DNA from: Williamsia sterculiae
GTDB lineage: Bacteria > Actinomycetota > Actinomycetes > Mycobacteriales > Mycobacteriaceae
Assembly: GCF_900156495.1 (NCBI RefSeq)
Contig: NZ_FTNT01000003.1
Span: 186,001 to 250,000 of the forward strand
Direction: 5' to 3'
Length of the DNA: 64,000 nt
The position numbers were made by a program, and so were the translations under genes. A model generated the notes under the pieces. The model worked only from the letters and a program-made list of their open reading frames with translations. It was not told where the DNA came from and did not search any database. Below, in pieces: positions 21,994 to 35,034 of this stretch (positions are counted from its first letter, which is position 1; every line of letters starts with the position of its first letter).

Positions 21994-23303
21994 CCGACCT
22001 GTTGATCACATCCGTGCGCCCCTACGGTGAGGGCGACCCGGTGGACGTCCTCGTCCGAGACGGCGACATCGCCGAGATCGGGCCGGGTCTCACCGCCCCC
22101 GACGACGTCGACACCGTCGACGGGGCGGGCGGCGTGCTGCTGCCGGGCCTCGTCGATCTGCACACTCACCTGCGCGAGCCCGGACGCGAGGACACCGAGA
22201 CCATCGGGACGGGTTCGGCCGCAGCGGCACTCGGCGGGTTCACCGCGGTGTTCGCGATGGCCAACACCGATCCGGTCGCCGATTCACCGGTGGTCACCGA
22301 CCATGTGTGGGCGCAGGGGCAGGCGGTCGGACTGGTCGACGTGCACCCCGTCGGAGCGATCACCGTGGGGCTGGGCGGCTCCCGGTTGTCGGAGATGGGT
22401 GCGATGGCGGCGGGCGCGGGCAGGGTGCGGGTCTTCAGCGACGACGGTAAGTGTGTCGATGATCCGCTGCTCATGCGTCGCGCACTCGAATACGCCTCGG
22501 GACTCGGTGTGCTGATCGCCCAGCACGCCGAGGAACCCCGGTTGACCGTCGGTGCCATCGCCAACGAGGGAGCCACCGCGTCCCGGCTCGGCCTGCCCGG
22601 TTGGCCGCGGTCGGCCGAGGAGTCGATCGTCGCGCGCGACGCGATCCTGGCCCGGGACGCCGGTGCGCGGGTGCACATCTGCCACGCCTCGACGGAGGGC
22701 ACCGTGCAGCTGCTGCGCTGGGCCAAGGCCCAGGGCATCGCGATCACCGCGGAGGTCACCCCGCACCATCTGCTGCTCGACGACTCCCGGCTGGAGACCT
22801 ACGACGCGGTGAACAAGGTGAACCCACCGCTGCGCGAGATCCGCGACACCACCGCGTTGGCCGGTGCACTGGCCGACGGCACCGTCGACTGTGTGGCAAC
22901 CGACCACGCACCCCATGCGGCACAGGAGAAGTGCTGCGAATTCGCCATCGCGCGCCCCGGCATGCTCGGTCTGCAGACGTCGCTGCCGATCGTGGTGCAG
23001 ACCATGGTGAACACCGGATTGCTCGACTGGCGCGGCGTGGCCCGCGTGATGAGTGAGCGGCCCGCCGAGATCGTCGGGTTGACCGACCAGGGCCGCCCGA
23101 TCGCGGTGGGCGAACCGGCCAACCTGACCGTCGTCGACCCCGAACGGTCCTGGGTGGTGGAGTCCGCGGAACTGGCCAGCCTGTCGCAGAACTCGCCCTT
23201 CCAGGGGATGACGATGCCGGCCACCGTCGTGGCCACCGTGTTGCGCGGTGCGGTGACCACTCTTGACGGCGAGGTCCGGTGGCCGGAGGTCGTGCGCCGA
23301 TGA
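21990..23303 (+). CDS. pyrC: Dihydroorotase
   Basis: 437 residues, zinc amidohydrolase that closes carbamoyl-aspartate to dihydroorotate. Metal-site motif [10 protein letters not shown], later CHASTEGTV, and the catalytic Asp in [10 protein letters not shown]. Type I (long) form. ATGA overlap with pyrB and with the next gene. Confidence 0.96.
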   Translation: MTDLLITSVRPYGEGDPVDVLVRDGDIAEIGPGLTAPDDVDTVDGAGGVLLPGLVDLHTHLREPGREDTETIGTGSAAAALGGFTAVFAMANTDPVADSPVVTDHVWAQGQAVGLVDVHPVGAITVGLGGSRLSEMGAMAAGAGRVRVFSDDGKCVDDPLLMRRALEYASGLGVLIAQHAEEPRLTVGAIANEGATASRLGLPGWPRSAEESIVARDAILARDAGARVHICHASTEGTVQLLRWAKAQGIAITAEVTPHHLLLDDSRLETYDAVNKVNPPLREIRDTTALAGALADGTVDCVATDHAPHAAQEKCCEFAIARPGMLGLQTSLPIVVQTMVNTGLLDWRGVARVMSERPAEIVGLTDQGRPIAVGEPANLTVVDPERSWVVESAELASLSQNSPFQGMTMPATVVATVLRGAVTTLDGEVRWPEVVRR

Positions 23304-23836
23304 GTGAGGTCCTGATCGTGGTGGTGGTGCTCATCGCCTGGGCGGGTGTCGTCGCGCTGATGCTGCGCGGGTGGCGCAACCGCGGACGCAGGCAGGCACA
23401 GTCGCTCGGCGCATTCCCCGAACCGCCCGCCGACCTGCCCGCCCCGCTGGTGGGCCCGGACACCGGCCTCTACGTCGGCTCGACCATCGCACCGAGTTGG
23501 CAGGACCGAGTGGCCGTGGGCGACTACGGCGACCGCGCGTCGGCGGAGCTCTCGCGATACCCGCAGGGAATCCTCATCGCGCGCAGCGGGGCCAACCCGA
23601 TCTGGATCCCCGTGGGGGCGATCACCGCGATCCGCACCGAACGCGGGTTGGCGGGCAAGGTGATGAGCGCCGACGGTGTGCTGGTCATCCGCTGGGTCCT
23701 GCCGTCGGGTACCGAGATCGACTCCGGTTTCCGCGGTGACGACAAGGCCCGTTACCCCTCCTGGGTGGCACTGGACCCCACGAGACCCGAACGTGAACAC
23801 AGCAATTCAGCCGAGGAGAACGGTACCGAGCAGTGA
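23300..23836 (+). CDS. Conserved membrane-anchored protein of the pyr operon (Rv1382-like)
   Basis: 178 residues: one N-terminal membrane helix ([19 protein letters not shown]), a basic stretch, then a soluble beta-rich domain that may be PH-like. Function unknown. An equivalent gene lies between pyrC and carA in M. tuberculosis, so it is a lasting part of the operon, possibly tethering or regulating the pathway (inference). ATGA overlap with pyrC; carA begins with GTG inside its end. Confidence 0.75.
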   Translation: MSEVLIVVVVLIAWAGVVALMLRGWRNRGRRQAQSLGAFPEPPADLPAPLVGPDTGLYVGSTIAPSWQDRVAVGDYGDRASAELSRYPQGILIARSGANPIWIPVGAITAIRTERGLAGKVMSADGVLVIRWVLPSGTEIDSGFRGDDKARYPSWVALDPTRPEREHSNSAEENGTEQ

Positions 23837-24987
23837 CCACAGCCCTTTTGGTGCTCGAGAACGGGCAGACATTCACCGGTAGGCCCTACGGAGCCGAGGG
23901 TCAGACCCTGGGCGAGGCCGTGTTCTGCACGGCCATGACCGGATACCAGGAAACCCTCACCGACCCCAGCTATCACCGTCAGATCGTGGTCGCCACCGCA
24001 CCGCAGATCGGCAACACCGGCTGGAACCGCGAGGACGGCGAGAGCCGGTACGCCGGGCCGGACGGACAGAGCGGCGACGACGTCGGCCGGATCTGGGTCG
24101 CCGGATACGCCGTGCGCAACCCCACCCGCCGGGTGTCCAACTGGCGGGCCACCACTAGCCTTGCGGACGAACTGCACTCGCAGGGCGTGGTCGGCATCTC
24201 GGGCATCGACACCCGGGCGGTGGTGCGGGTGTTGCGCGAACACGGGTCGATGCGGGCCGGGGTGTTCTCCGGCGATGCGCTGGCCGACCATGACGTGTTG
24301 CTCGAGCGGGTCCGCGGGCAGCAGCCGATGACCGGCGCGGATCTGGCGGGTGAGGTCAGCACCGACGAGGGTTACGTCATCGAGCCGATCGGTGAACACC
24401 GGTTCACGGTCGCGGCCATCGACCTGGGCATCAAGACCAACACCCCGCGCATGTTCGCCGAACGCGGCGTGCGGACCCATGTGCTGCCCTCGAGCGTCGG
24501 ATTCGACGCCATCGCGGACGCGGCCCCCGACGGGGTCTTCCTGTCCAACGGACCCGGCGACCCGGCCACCGCGGACGGTCCGATCGCGCTGACCCGTGAG
24601 GTCCTCGGAGCCGGGATCCCGCTGTTCGGAATCTGTTTCGGCAACCAGATCCTCGGCCGGGCGCTCGGTCGCGACACCTTCAAGATGACCTTCGGCCACC
24701 GCGGCATCAACATCCCGGTCATCGACGTGGCCACCGGCACCGTCTCGATCACCGCCCAGAACCACGGTTTCGCGCTGCAGGGCGAGGCCGGGGAGGAGTT
24801 CGACACCGCCTTCGGACGCGGTCGGGTCAGCCACGTCTGTGCCAACGACGGCACCGTCGAAGGCGTCGAACTCGTCGACGGCCACGCGTTCTCGGTGCAG
24901 TACCACCCCGAGGCCGCGGCCGGGCCGCACGATGCGGCCTACCTGTTCGACCGATTCACCGCTCTCATGCAGAAAGGTCGTGCCTGA
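23833..24987 (+). CDS. carA: Carbamoyl-phosphate synthase small (glutaminase) chain
   Basis: 384 residues. Hydrolyses glutamine and passes ammonia to CarB. N-terminal domain with [14 protein letters not shown] and DPSYHRQIV, then a class I glutamine amidotransferase with nucleophile Cys in [10 protein letters not shown] and the His/Glu pair in [16 protein letters not shown] in place of the more usual LGHQ does not touch the catalytic Cys. Its stop overlaps the carB ATG. Confidence 0.96.
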   Translation: MTTALLVLENGQTFTGRPYGAEGQTLGEAVFCTAMTGYQETLTDPSYHRQIVVATAPQIGNTGWNREDGESRYAGPDGQSGDDVGRIWVAGYAVRNPTRRVSNWRATTSLADELHSQGVVGISGIDTRAVVRVLREHGSMRAGVFSGDALADHDVLLERVRGQQPMTGADLAGEVSTDEGYVIEPIGEHRFTVAAIDLGIKTNTPRMFAERGVRTHVLPSSVGFDAIADAAPDGVFLSNGPGDPATADGPIALTREVLGAGIPLFGICFGNQILGRALGRDTFKMTFGHRGINIPVIDVATGTVSITAQNHGFALQGEAGEEFDTAFGRGRVSHVCANDGTVEGVELVDGHAFSVQYHPEAAAGPHDAAYLFDRFTALMQKGRA

Positions 24988-27900
24988 TGCCACGCCGCAC
25001 CGACATCGAGCACGTCCTCGTCATCGGCTCCGGGCCGATCGTCATCGGTCAGGCCTGTGAGTTCGACTACTCCGGAACGCAGGCCTGCCGGGTGCTGCGG
25101 GCGGAGGGGCTGCGGGTCAGCCTGGTCAACTCCAATCCGGCGACGATCATGACGGACCCCGAATACGCCGACGCCACCTACATCGAGCCGATCACCGCCG
25201 ACTACGTCGAGAAGGTGATCGAGGCCGAACGCGATGCCGGACACCCCATCCAGGCCGTGCTGGCCACCCTCGGTGGTCAGACCGCGCTGAACACCGCGGT
25301 GGCACTGCATGATCGTGGCATCCTGGCCAAGCATCACATCGAGCTGATCGGCGCCGACTTCGACGCCATCCAGCGCGGTGAGGACCGGCAGATGTTCAAG
25401 GACATCGTGGCGAAGGTGGGTGGCGAGAGCGCACGTTCGCGGGTGTGCCACAACATGGATCAGGTCCGTGAGACCGTGGCCGAGCTGGGATTCCCGGTGG
25501 TGGTGCGCCCGTCGTTCACCATGGGTGGCCTGGGGTCCGGGATGGCCTACGACGACGCCGATCTGGACCGGATCGCCGGCGGTGGTCTGGCCGCGTCGCC
25601 CACCGCGAACGTGCTCATCGAGGAGTCCATCCTCGGCTGGAAGGAGTACGAGCTCGAGCTGATGCGCGACAACCGCGACAACGTGGTGGTCGTGTGTTCC
25701 ATCGAGAACGTCGACCCGGTGGGTGTGCACACCGGCGACTCGGTGACCGTCGCCCCGGCGATGACGCTGACCGACCGCGAATACCAACGGATGCGTGACC
25801 TGTCCATCGACATCCTGCGCGAGGTGGGGGTGGACACCGGCGGCTGCAACATCCAGTTCGCCGTCGACCCCACCGACGGTCGCATCGTGGTCATCGAGAT
25901 GAACCCGCGGGTGTCGCGGTCGTCGGCCCTGGCGTCCAAGGCCACCGGCTTCCCGATCGCCAAGATCGCCGCCAAACTTGCCGTCGGTTACAGCCTCGAC
26001 GAGATCGTCAACGACATCACCCGCAAGACCCCGGCGTGTTTCGAGCCGACCCTGGACTACGTGGTGGTGAAAGCTCCCCGGTTCGCCTTCGAGAAGTTCC
26101 CCGGGGCCGACGACACCCTCACCACCACCATGAAGTCCGTGGGCGAGGCGATGGCGTTGGGGCGCAGCTTCGCCGAGGCCCTCGGCAAGGTGATGCGGTC
26201 ACTGGAGACCAAGGCCGGCGGCTTCTGGACCGAACCGGGGTGGCAGAACGGCCACCGCACCGTCGACGACCTCCCCGCGTTGCTGGAAGACCTGTCGACC
26301 CCGCAGGACGGCAGGCTCTACGGCCTGATGCAGGCCCTTGCCGGCGGCGCGACAGTCGACGACCTCTACCGGGCCACGGCCATCGACCCGTGGTTCCTGG
26401 CCGAGATCGCCGGGATCGCCGAGGTGGGGGCGGCCGTCCGTGACGCCGACACCCTCGCCGAGACGCTGCTGCGGGAGGCCAAGTCACACGGGCTGTCCGA
26501 TCGCCAGATCGCCGCACTGCGTGCCGATCTCGCCGACGAGACCGCGGTACGGGAGCTGCGCGCCGAGCTGAACGTGCACCCGGTGTACAAGACGGTGGAC
26601 ACCTGCGCGGCCGAATTCGAGGCCGCGACGCCGTATCACTACTCGACCTACGAGCTCGACCCCGCGGCGACCAGTGAGGTGGCGCCGCAGACCGAACGAC
26701 CGAAGGTGCTGATCCTCGGTTCGGGTCCCAACCGGATCGGTCAGGGCATCGAGTTCGACTACTCCTGTGTGCACGCCGCGCAGACCCTCAGCGAGGTCGG
26801 GTACGAGACCGTGATGGTCAACTGCAACCCGGAGACGGTGTCCACCGACTACGACACCGCCGACCGGTTGTACTTCGAGCCGTTGACCTTCGAGGACGTC
26901 TACGAGGTGTACCGGGCGGAATCCGCCTCGGGCACCGTGGCCGGCGTGATCGTGCAACTCGGCGGTCAGACACCGTTGGGGTTGGCCCGCAGGCTGCAGG
27001 ATGCCGGGGTCCCGATCGTCGGCACGTCGCCCGAGGCCATCGATCTCGCCGAGGATCGCGGAGAGTTCGGGCAAGTGCTCTCCCGGGCCGGTCTGCCCGC
27101 CCCCGCCTTCGGGACGGCGACGAGCTTCGACCAGGCACGTGAGATCGCCGCCCGGATCGGATACCCGGTGTTGGTGCGCCCGTCCTACGTGCTCGGTGGT
27201 CGGGGGATGGAGATCGTCTACGACGAGAGTTCGTTGGAGGGGTACATCTCCCGGGCCACCGAGCTCAGCCCCGAGCACCCGGTGCTGGTCGACCGGTTCC
27301 TCGAGGATGCGGTGGAGATCGACGTCGACGCCCTCTGTGACGGGGACGGGGTCTACATCGGCGGCGTGATGGAGCACATCGAGGAGGCCGGTATCCATTC
27401 CGGTGACTCGGCCTGTGCGCTGCCACCGATCACCCTGGGCCGTACCGATCTCGAGACGGTTCGCCGCTCCACAGAGGCACTGGCCACCGGGATCGGGGTG
27501 CGCGGACTGCTCAACGTCCAGTACGCGCTCAAGGACGACATCCTCTACGTGCTGGAAGCCAACCCGCGCGCCAGCCGCACGGTGCCGTTCGTGTCCAAGG
27601 CCACCGCGGTCCCGTTGGCCAAGGCCTGTGCCCGCGTGATGCTGGGCAGCAGCATCGCCGAACTCCGCGATGCGGGACTGCTTCCCGCCGAGGGTGACGG
27701 TGGGGTGGTGCCCGCCGACTCGCCGGTCTCGGTGAAGGAGGCGGTGTTGCCGTTCAACCGGTTCCGTCGCGCCGATGGCACCGGGGTGGACTCGCTGCTC
27801 AGCCCGGAGATGAAGTCCACCGGCGAGGTGATGGGTATCGACGCCGATTTCGGCCGCGCCTTCGCCAAGTCGCAGACCGCCGCCTACGGATCACTGCCGT

Positions 27901-28331
27901 TGAGCGGTAGCGTCTTCGTGTCGGTGGCCAACAAGGACAAGCGGGCGCTGATCTTCCCCGTGAAGCGGTTGGCCGATCTCGGGTTCCGGGTGTTGGCCAC
28001 CGAGGGAACCGCGGATGTGCTGCGTCGCAACGGGATCACCTGCACCACCGTACGCAAGCACTTCGAGGCGATGGACGACCCCGAGCAGCGGACCATCGTG
28101 GACATGATCCGCGACGGTGAGGTCGCGATCATCATCAACACCCCCTACGGCAATTCCGGGCCACGCGTGGACGGTTACGAGATACGCAGCGCCGCTGTGT
28201 CGGTGGGCATCCCGTGTATCACCACGGTGCAGGGTGCCAGCGCCGCGGTACAGGGCATCGAGGCGGCGATCGACGGCGACATCGGAGTGTTGTCGCTACA
28301 ACGCAGACATTCGGCGATGATCGGGTCGTGA
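24987..28331 (+). CDS. carB: Carbamoyl-phosphate synthase large chain
   Basis: 1114 residues. Two homologous ATP-grasp halves: [21 protein letters not shown] at the start of the first and [20 protein letters not shown] of the second, then an MGS-like regulatory domain near the C-terminus where UMP usually binds ([17 protein letters not shown]). Makes carbamoyl phosphate for both pyrimidines and arginine. Length is normal. Stop overlaps pyrF (GTGA). Confidence 0.98.
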   Translation: MPRRTDIEHVLVIGSGPIVIGQACEFDYSGTQACRVLRAEGLRVSLVNSNPATIMTDPEYADATYIEPITADYVEKVIEAERDAGHPIQAVLATLGGQTALNTAVALHDRGILAKHHIELIGADFDAIQRGEDRQMFKDIVAKVGGESARSRVCHNMDQVRETVAELGFPVVVRPSFTMGGLGSGMAYDDADLDRIAGGGLAASPTANVLIEESILGWKEYELELMRDNRDNVVVVCSIENVDPVGVHTGDSVTVAPAMTLTDREYQRMRDLSIDILREVGVDTGGCNIQFAVDPTDGRIVVIEMNPRVSRSSALASKATGFPIAKIAAKLAVGYSLDEIVNDITRKTPACFEPTLDYVVVKAPRFAFEKFPGADDTLTTTMKSVGEAMALGRSFAEALGKVMRSLETKAGGFWTEPGWQNGHRTVDDLPALLEDLSTPQDGRLYGLMQALAGGATVDDLYRATAIDPWFLAEIAGIAEVGAAVRDADTLAETLLREAKSHGLSDRQIAALRADLADETAVRELRAELNVHPVYKTVDTCAAEFEAATPYHYSTYELDPAATSEVAPQTERPKVLILGSGPNRIGQGIEFDYSCVHAAQTLSEVGYETVMVNCNPETVSTDYDTADRLYFEPLTFEDVYEVYRAESASGTVAGVIVQLGGQTPLGLARRLQDAGVPIVGTSPEAIDLAEDRGEFGQVLSRAGLPAPAFGTATSFDQAREIAARIGYPVLVRPSYVLGGRGMEIVYDESSLEGYISRATELSPEHPVLVDRFLEDAVEIDVDALCDGDGVYIGGVMEHIEEAGIHSGDSACALPPITLGRTDLETVRRSTEALATGIGVRGLLNVQYALKDDILYVLEANPRASRTVPFVSKATAVPLAKACARVMLGSSIAELRDAGLLPAEGDGGVVPADSPVSVKEAVLPFNRFRRADGTGVDSLLSPEMKSTGEVMGIDADFGRAFAKSQTAAYGSLPLSGSVFVSVANKDKRALIFPVKRLADLGFRVLATEGTADVLRRNGITCTTVRKHFEAMDDPEQRTIVDMIRDGEVAIIINTPYGNSGPRVDGYEIRSAAVSVGIPCITTVQGASAAVQGIEAAIDGDIGVLSLQRRHSAMIGS

Positions 28332-29155
28332 CCTTCGGTGCGCGGTACCGCGATGCGGTGGGCTCCCGCGGGCGCTTCTGCGTCGGGGTCGACCCGCATC
28401 CGGAGCTGCTCACCGCCTGGGGTCTCGGGGTGGACGCCGACGGGGTGCGCCGCTTCGCGGACATCTGCGTCGAGGCGTTCGCCGGGACGGCCGCGGTGGT
28501 CAAGCCCCAGGTGGCGTTCTTCGAACCGTTCGGTGCCGACGGGTTCGCGGTGCTCGCGGATCTCATCGCGGCCTGCCGGGCCGGGGGAGCGTTGGTGCTC
28601 GCCGACGCCAAGCGGGGGGACATCGGGTCGACCATGGCCGCCTACGCGTCCGCCTGGTTGGCCGACGGTTCGCCGCTGCGCGCGGATGCGGTGACGGTGT
28701 CGCCGTACCTGGGGTTCGGCGCCCTGGCGCCGGCACTGAGCGCGGCCCGCGCAGCCGACGGCGCGGTGTTCACCCTGGCCCGCACCTCCAACCCCGACGG
28801 CACCGGGGTGCAGACCGCGCGGGTGATGGGGACCGGGGTGACCGTGGCCCAGCAGATCGTCGACGAGGCGGCAGGGGAGAACGCGGACGGCAGTGCCTCG
28901 GTCGGCCTCGTGGTGGGCGCGACCCGGGCGCACGGCCTGGACCTGGCACGGTTCGGAGGGCCCATCCTGGCGCCCGGGTTGGGCGCGCAGGGGGCGAGCG
29001 CCGCTGACCTGCCCGAGGTGTTCGCCGGTGCGGATACCCGGTGGGTGCTGCCCGCCAGCTCCCGCGACATCCTGCGACACGGCCCCGACGTCGCGGCATT
29101 GCACGCGGCTGTGGAGCGCACCCGCGACGAGGTCGAGGGTGCGCTGGGCCCCTAG
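28328..29155 (+). CDS. pyrF: Orotidine 5'-phosphate decarboxylase
   Basis: 275 residues, TIM barrel, last step to UMP. The longer type found in mycobacteria, with active-site [20 protein letters not shown] start overlapping carB; earlier in-frame ATG codons lie inside carB. The stop TAG (29153-29155) shares bases with the stop of the convergent hydrolase gene. pyrD and pyrE are not in the window. Confidence 0.95.
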   Translation: MTFGARYRDAVGSRGRFCVGVDPHPELLTAWGLGVDADGVRRFADICVEAFAGTAAVVKPQVAFFEPFGADGFAVLADLIAACRAGGALVLADAKRGDIGSTMAAYASAWLADGSPLRADAVTVSPYLGFGALAPALSAARAADGAVFTLARTSNPDGTGVQTARVMGTGVTVAQQIVDEAAGENADGSASVGLVVGATRAHGLDLARFGGPILAPGLGAQGASAADLPEVFAGADTRWVLPASSRDILRHGPDVAALHAAVERTRDEVEGALGP

Positions 29156-30342
29156 CCGATCGATGACTCGTCGGCGGAGGTGTCCCCGCCGACCGGGTGG
29201 TGGCCGATCGGCTCGCTGTCGGGTTGGTCGCCCCGCGCATCCAGGGAGTCGTAGAAGGCGTCGATCCGCGGCCAGGTGTGCTCGGCGGCGTCGGCTCCGG
29301 CGATCAGCCCCAGATGGCTGGTCTCCACGGTGGTGAAGTGCACCTCCTCGGCGCTACCGAACAACTCCAGTCCGTGCCGCGCCGCGTCCCACGACACGAT
29401 GGCGTCACGATGGCTGCCGAACAGCTGAATGGGCACGGTGATGGACGTCAGATCGACCGGCGCGCCGTCGATGGTGACCACGCCGGTGGCCAGCTCGTCG
29501 CGGAAGATCAACCGCCCCCACATCTGGCCCGCCATCCGGCCGGTGTAGCCGAGCATCGAGTCCTGGAAACGGTCGATGACCTCCATGCGCGCCAACGTGG
29601 CGTGGTCGTCGATGTTGGACAGGATGTACGCCGGTTTACGTATCTCACGCTGCCAGGCGCTGGCCCGGTAGGCCACCCGCACCGCCGGGGCGGGGATACC
29701 CCCCAGCGTCCGCAGCACGGCCGTCACGGCCATGCCACCGGTCGGCTTGTTCACCGCGCGCAACAGCGGGTAGCCGGGCAGCGCCGAGTAGTCCAGTGGG
29801 GTGCCGATGGCGGTCACCGACCGGATCGGCAGATCCGGCCGGGCCGCCGCGGTCAACAGGCTGATGGTGCCGCCCAGGCTCCACGCGGCCAGGTCCACCG
29901 CGTGCGCGTCACCGCCGGTGGCCGAACCGTGATCGGCGGCGACGCGCACCAGGGCCTGCGGGATGATGTCGTCGAAGAAGTCCTCGAAGCCGATGCGCCG
30001 GTGCTCACGGCTGCCGGTCGCGCCGTGGTCGAGCACGTAGGGGATCCGACCGGTATCCAGCAGATGCGCCACCAGCGACGTCTCCGGTGACAGGTCGTAG
30101 CAGCGGGCCGACACCGCGGGCGGGGGCAACAGCAACACCGGGGAGGCACCGCGGGACCGGGCGTCGGCGAGTTGCTGTTCGGTGCCGTAGCGGCGCAGGG
30201 TGCGCAGCGGTTCGTCGGCGATGGTGGTGTGTTCGGTCTGTACGTCGGGACGGATGCCGTCGCCGAGCGTGAGTGAATACAGCGTGCGGGCCTGGTCGGG
30301 TAGCCGTTCCAACAGTCGGCGCGGCCGATCGAGCACGGACAT
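29152..30342 (-). CDS. Alpha/beta hydrolase resembling PHA synthase
   Basis: 396 residues. The whole length follows the PhaC/PhaE-associated hydrolase pattern: a lipase-box-like nucleophile site [10 protein letters not shown] (Ser155), acid Asp313 in GSHRDAIV and His343 in TSHLGLIAG. True PHA synthases have Cys in place of Ser155, so polyester synthesis is unlikely; a hydrolase or acyltransferase role is more plausible. Met at 30342 is chosen because [11 protein letters not shown] starts the conserved part. Convergent with pyrF with overlapping stop codons; divergent from mihF. Confidence 0.7.
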   Translation of the reverse strand: MSVLDRPRRLLERLPDQARTLYSLTLGDGIRPDVQTEHTTIADEPLRTLRRYGTEQQLADARSRGASPVLLLPPPAVSARCYDLSPETSLVAHLLDTGRIPYVLDHGATGSREHRRIGFEDFFDDIIPQALVRVAADHGSATGGDAHAVDLAAWSLGGTISLLTAAARPDLPIRSVTAIGTPLDYSALPGYPLLRAVNKPTGGMAVTAVLRTLGGIPAPAVRVAYRASAWQREIRKPAYILSNIDDHATLARMEVIDRFQDSMLGYTGRMAGQMWGRLIFRDELATGVVTIDGAPVDLTSITVPIQLFGSHRDAIVSWDAARHGLELFGSAEEVHFTTVETSHLGLIAGADAAEHTWPRIDAFYDSLDARGDQPDSEPIGHHPVGGDTSADESSIG

Positions 30343-30829
30343 CGTGTCTCCGATGGGTCGGGCGGGGCACTGCGGCACCCGCCGGGAATGCGCCGGATGC
30401 CGTCGCGGAATCGCGACACGCGGGGCGCGCTGTTGGCTCGACAATAAACGGCTGTCCCCGGGTCGCCGACGGCCGGGCGGCGGCAAACCCCGTCCGGTCG
30501 TCGTGGCGACGGTATCCGAGCCACTCCGGTGCTGTGAGCTGCACCGATACCGTGCGGTAGGTCCTCGGGGACGTCGCGGGGTCCCCACCACGCAGATCGG
30601 TGGTATCCCGGTCGTGGTGACCCGTTACAACACCGCCTGGCGTGCATGTTTGCCGGGGTGGGACTCGCAAATCCCAGCTCACGTCGGTACGGTCGCTTTC
30701 GCTGCCCCGTTGCGGGCAGCGGTCCGCCCACCCGAGACGGACCCGGCCGCACCGGCGGCCCACATGCCCTCAGACCGGCGAGGTCTGAGCAGATGTTCAG
30801 TTGCGAAAGACACGAAAGACGGAGGAACC
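30343..30829. other. 487-base divergent intergenic region before mihF
   Basis: No gene with convincing start, ribosome binding site and codon use on either strand. It should hold the promoters of the hydrolase (minus) and mihF (plus); TACGGT at 30688-30693 is one possible -10 box. A perfect 6-bp dyad is at 30771-30787. I recognise no riboswitch, tRNA or ncRNA. Confidence 0.5.
30771..30787 (+). promoter_or_regulatory. Perfect inverted repeat upstream of mihF
   Basis: CAGACC-GGCGA-GGTCTG, 6-bp arms, 43 bases before the mihF start. Could be an operator or an RNA hairpin in the leader. Confidence 0.35.
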
Positions 30830-31147
30830 GTGGCCCTTCCCCAGTTGACGGACGAGCAGCGCGCTGCAGCGTTGGAGAAGGCAGCTGCCGCTCGGCGGGC
30901 GCGTGCGGAGCTCAAGGAGCGCCTGAAGCGCGGCGGCACCGATCTCAAGCAGGTTCTCAAGGACGCCGAGACCGACGAGATCCTGGGCAAGATGAAGGTG
31001 TCGGCCCTGCTCGAGGCCCTGCCCAAGGTGGGCAAGGTCAAAGCGCAGGAGATCATGACCGAACTGGAGATCGCCCCGACACGCCGCCTGCGCGGCCTCG
31101 GCGATCGCCAGCGCAAGGCCCTGCTGGACAAGTTCGACCAGGCCTGA
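30830..31147 (+). CDS. mihF: Integration host factor, actinobacterial type (mIHF)
   Basis: 105 residues, nucleoid-associated DNA-binding protein of the actinobacterial family, unrelated to E. coli IHF. Basic helical N-terminus (AAARRARAELKERLKRGG) and a helix-two-turn-helix region (LPKVGKVKAQEIMTELEI, then RRLRGLGDRQR). GTG start with GGAGGAA at 30821-30827. Essential in mycobacteria and always followed by gmk and rpoZ in relatives, as here. Confidence 0.95.
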   Translation: MALPQLTDEQRAAALEKAAAARRARAELKERLKRGGTDLKQVLKDAETDEILGKMKVSALLEALPKVGKVKAQEIMTELEIAPTRRLRGLGDRQRKALLDKFDQA

Positions 31148-31204
31148 GAGACGCCCGGTGATCTGCGCGTCAGCCCGGTCCGGGCGTTCCGACGGACCTC
31201 GGCG

Positions 31205-32265
<1,061 letters not shown>

Positions 32266-32290
32266 CGCCGAGCAGCGTCCACCAGCGGTG

Positions 32291-33598
32291 ATGACCGAGC
32301 GGAGCAGTGTGGGACCTGTGCAGTCGGGGGTCGGTGAGCGGGTACCCACGGGCATCCGCCGGCTCCGCATCGTGATCGGCGTGGGCGGCGGTATCGCCGC
32401 CTACAAGGTCTGCTCGGTGATCCGCCACTTCACCGAGGCCGGCCACGACGTCCGGGTGATCCCCACCGCCAACGCGCTGGAATTCGTCGGCGCCGCGACG
32501 TTCGAGGCGCTCAGCGGGAACCCGGTGACCACCGACGTCTTCGACGACGTTGACCAGGTCGCGCACGTCCGGATAGGACGCGAGGCCGATCTGGTGATCG
32601 TCGCGCCGGCGACCGCCGACCTGCTGGCCCGAGCCGCGCAGGGGCGCGCCGACGACCTCCTCACCGCCACTCTCCTCACCGCCACCTGTCCGGTGATGTT
32701 CGTGCCCGCCATGCACACCGAGATGTGGCAGCACCCCGCCACCACGCGCAACGTCGCCGCACTGCGGGCCGACGGGGCCACCGTGGTCACCCCGGCGTCG
32801 GGTCGGCTCACCGGCGCCGACAGTGGTGCCGGTCGGCTCCCCGAGGCCGATGAGATCGCGTTGCTCGGGGAGCTGTTGCTCAACCGGTCCGACGCCCTGG
32901 TCCGCGACCTGGAGGGAGTGCGGGTCCTGGTGAGCGCGGGCGGCACCCGTGAGGCTCTCGACCCGGTGCGGTACCTAGGAAATCGCAGCTCCGGCAAACA
33001 GGGATACGCGATCGCACGGGCAGCCGCGCAGCGGGGAGCGCAGGTGACCCTCGTCGCCGGATCGGTGAGCGGCCTGGCGGACCCGTCCGCGGTGGAGGTG
33101 ATCCGGATCCGCACGGCGGCCGAGCTCACCACCGAGATGCTCAAACGCGCCCATGAGGCGGATGTGGTGGTGATGGCTGCCGCGGTCGCCGACTTCCGGC
33201 CCGTCACCGTGGCCGACGCCAAGATCAAGAAGAACGACACCGGCCCGGCCCCGATCGAGCTGACCACCAATCCCGACATCCTCCGCGAGTTGGTCTCCGC
33301 CCGTCACGACGGCGCCCTGGACGCACAGACGGTGATCGTGGGGTTCGCGGCCGAGACGGGTGACGACCACGGCGGTGTCCTCGACCACGGACGCGCGAAG
33401 CTGGCGCGCAAGGGGTGCGATCTGCTGGTGGTCAACGCGGTGGGCGAGGGCAAGGCTTTCGGCACCGATGACAACACCGGGTGGATACTGACCGCCGACG
33501 GTCAGGAGACCGCGCTGCCGTTGGGACCGAAAACACTCATGGCGAGCAGAATCCTTGACGCTGTCGCCTCGGTTCTCGGCGACGAACGATGTAGCTGA
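32291..33598 (+). CDS. coaBC: Bifunctional phosphopantothenoylcysteine decarboxylase/synthetase (Dfp)
   Basis: 435 residues, two steps of coenzyme A synthesis. N-terminal FMN-dependent CoaC: GVGGGIAAYKVC, His in VAHVRIGREADL, PAMHTEMW. C-terminal CoaB: SAGGTREALDPVRYLGNRSSGKQGYA, AAAVADFRP and KIKKND. GTG 32288 and ATG 32291 are adjacent; I took the ATG. About 15 variable residues precede the conserved domain. Confidence 0.95.
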   Translation: MTERSSVGPVQSGVGERVPTGIRRLRIVIGVGGGIAAYKVCSVIRHFTEAGHDVRVIPTANALEFVGAATFEALSGNPVTTDVFDDVDQVAHVRIGREADLVIVAPATADLLARAAQGRADDLLTATLLTATCPVMFVPAMHTEMWQHPATTRNVAALRADGATVVTPASGRLTGADSGAGRLPEADEIALLGELLLNRSDALVRDLEGVRVLVSAGGTREALDPVRYLGNRSSGKQGYAIARAAAQRGAQVTLVAGSVSGLADPSAVEVIRIRTAAELTTEMLKRAHEADVVVMAAAVADFRPVTVADAKIKKNDTGPAPIELTTNPDILRELVSARHDGALDAQTVIVGFAAETGDDHGGVLDHGRAKLARKGCDLLVVNAVGEGKAFGTDDNTGWILTADGQETALPLGPKTLMASRILDAVASVLGDERCS

Positions 33599-33662
33599 TC
33601 AGCGGCCCGTTCCCTCGGCAATCGGCCACCACCTGCACGACGACGATGTCACCCCCCGTGTG

Positions 33663-33668
33663 TAAGTT
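33663..33668 (+). promoter_or_regulatory. Probable -10 box of metK
   Basis: TAAGTT, giving a leader of ~120 bases. I looked for SAM riboswitch cores in 33669-33794 and saw none. Confidence 0.4.
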
Positions 33669-33794
33669 GTGGTGTCAGCCGCCGGGGGACCGTGCACGCT
33701 GCTGCAGGCGACACCTCCACACAGCGGGGGCGTACCGGCCACCCACGACCCACCCCAGCGCACACCCGCGTGCGACCCAGTTCGGAAGGAAGCG

Positions 33795-35003
33795 ATGACC
33801 ACCGATTCCCGGCTCTTCACCAGTGAGTCCGTCACCGAGGGACACCCCGACAAGCTCTGCGATGCGATCAGCGACTCGATCCTGGACGCCCTGCTCGCCG
33901 AGGACCCCACGTCCCGCGTGGCCGTGGAGACCCTGGTCACCACCGGACAGGTACACGTGGCCGGTGAGGTCACGACCTCTGCCTACGCCGACATCCCCAG
34001 GATCGTCCGCGAGAAGATCCTGGAGATCGGTTACGACTCGTCGGCGAAGGGCTTCGACGGTGCGACCGCGGGGGTCAACGTGGCCATCGGTGCGCAGTCG
34101 CCCGACATCGCGCAGGGCGTGGACAACGCCTACGAGGCTCGTGTCGGCGGTGAGACGGACGAGATCGACAAGCAGGGCGCCGGCGACCAGGGCCTGATGT
34201 TCGGGTACGCCACCAACGAGACCCCGGAGTTCATGCCGGTCCCGATCGCGCTGGCCCATCGGCTGTCGCGCAAGCTGACCGAGGTCCGCAAGAACGGCAC
34301 GCTGCCGTACCTGCGCCCGGACGGCAAGACCCAGGTCACCATCGAATACGAGGGTGACAAGCCGGTCCGGCTGGACACCGTGGTGCTGTCCACCCAGCAT
34401 GCCGCCGACATCGACCTCGACAACATGCTGACCCCGGACATCCGCACCCATGTCGTCGACGCGGTCCTCGCCGACCTCGACCTGCCGGACCTGGACACCT
34501 CCGACATCCGCCTGCTGGTCAACCCGACCGGCAAGTTCGTTCTCGGTGGTCCGATGGGTGACGCGGGTCTGACCGGCCGCAAGATCATCGTCGACACCTA
34601 CGGCGGCATGGCCCGCCACGGTGGCGGTGCGTTCTCCGGTAAGGACCCGTCGAAGGTCGACCGCAGTGCCGCATACGCGATGCGCTGGGTCGCGAAGAAC
34701 GTGGTGGCGGCCGGACTCGCCGATCGGGTCGAGGTGCAGGTCGCCTACGCCATCGGCAAGGCCGCTCCCGTGGGTCTGTTCGTCGAGACCTTCGGTACCG
34801 AGACCGTCGCCCCGGAGAAGATCGCACAGGCCATCGGTGAGGTCTTCGACCTGCGGCCCGGCGCCATCGTCCGCGATCTCGACCTGTTGCGGCCCATCTA
34901 CGGTCCGACTGCCGCGTACGGCCATTTCGGTCGCACCGACCTGGATCTGCCGTGGGAGAACACGGATCGCGCCGACAAGCTGAAGGCGGCCGCGGGCGCC
35001 TGA
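33795..35003 (+). CDS. metK: S-adenosylmethionine synthetase
   Basis: 402 residues. Makes SAM from methionine and [24 protein letters not shown] at the start, [12 protein letters not shown], and the P-loop-like [19 protein letters not shown] are the family signatures. ATG with GGAAGGAAG just upstream; the open frame further upstream is leader sequence. Followed by priA as in mycobacteria. Confidence 0.97.
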   Translation: MTTDSRLFTSESVTEGHPDKLCDAISDSILDALLAEDPTSRVAVETLVTTGQVHVAGEVTTSAYADIPRIVREKILEIGYDSSAKGFDGATAGVNVAIGAQSPDIAQGVDNAYEARVGGETDEIDKQGAGDQGLMFGYATNETPEFMPVPIALAHRLSRKLTEVRKNGTLPYLRPDGKTQVTIEYEGDKPVRLDTVVLSTQHAADIDLDNMLTPDIRTHVVDAVLADLDLPDLDTSDIRLLVNPTGKFVLGGPMGDAGLTGRKIIVDTYGGMARHGGGAFSGKDPSKVDRSAAYAMRWVAKNVVAAGLADRVEVQVAYAIGKAAPVGLFVETFGTETVAPEKIAQAIGEVFDLRPGAIVRDLDLLRPIYGPTAAYGHFGRTDLDLPWENTDRADKLKAAAGA

Positions 35004-35034
35004 CGCCGTCATCCCGTCGTCCCGTCAGCAGCCG

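Noticed and set aside
23752-24993. A 413-codon minus-strand frame opposite carA
   Set aside because: No recognisable domain, no ribosome binding site, and carA is well supported; typical GC-rich antisense frame.
33599-33794. SAM riboswitch upstream of metK
   Set aside because: No recognisable conserved SAM-riboswitch core or matching helices; only a plausible -10 box and ribosome binding site.
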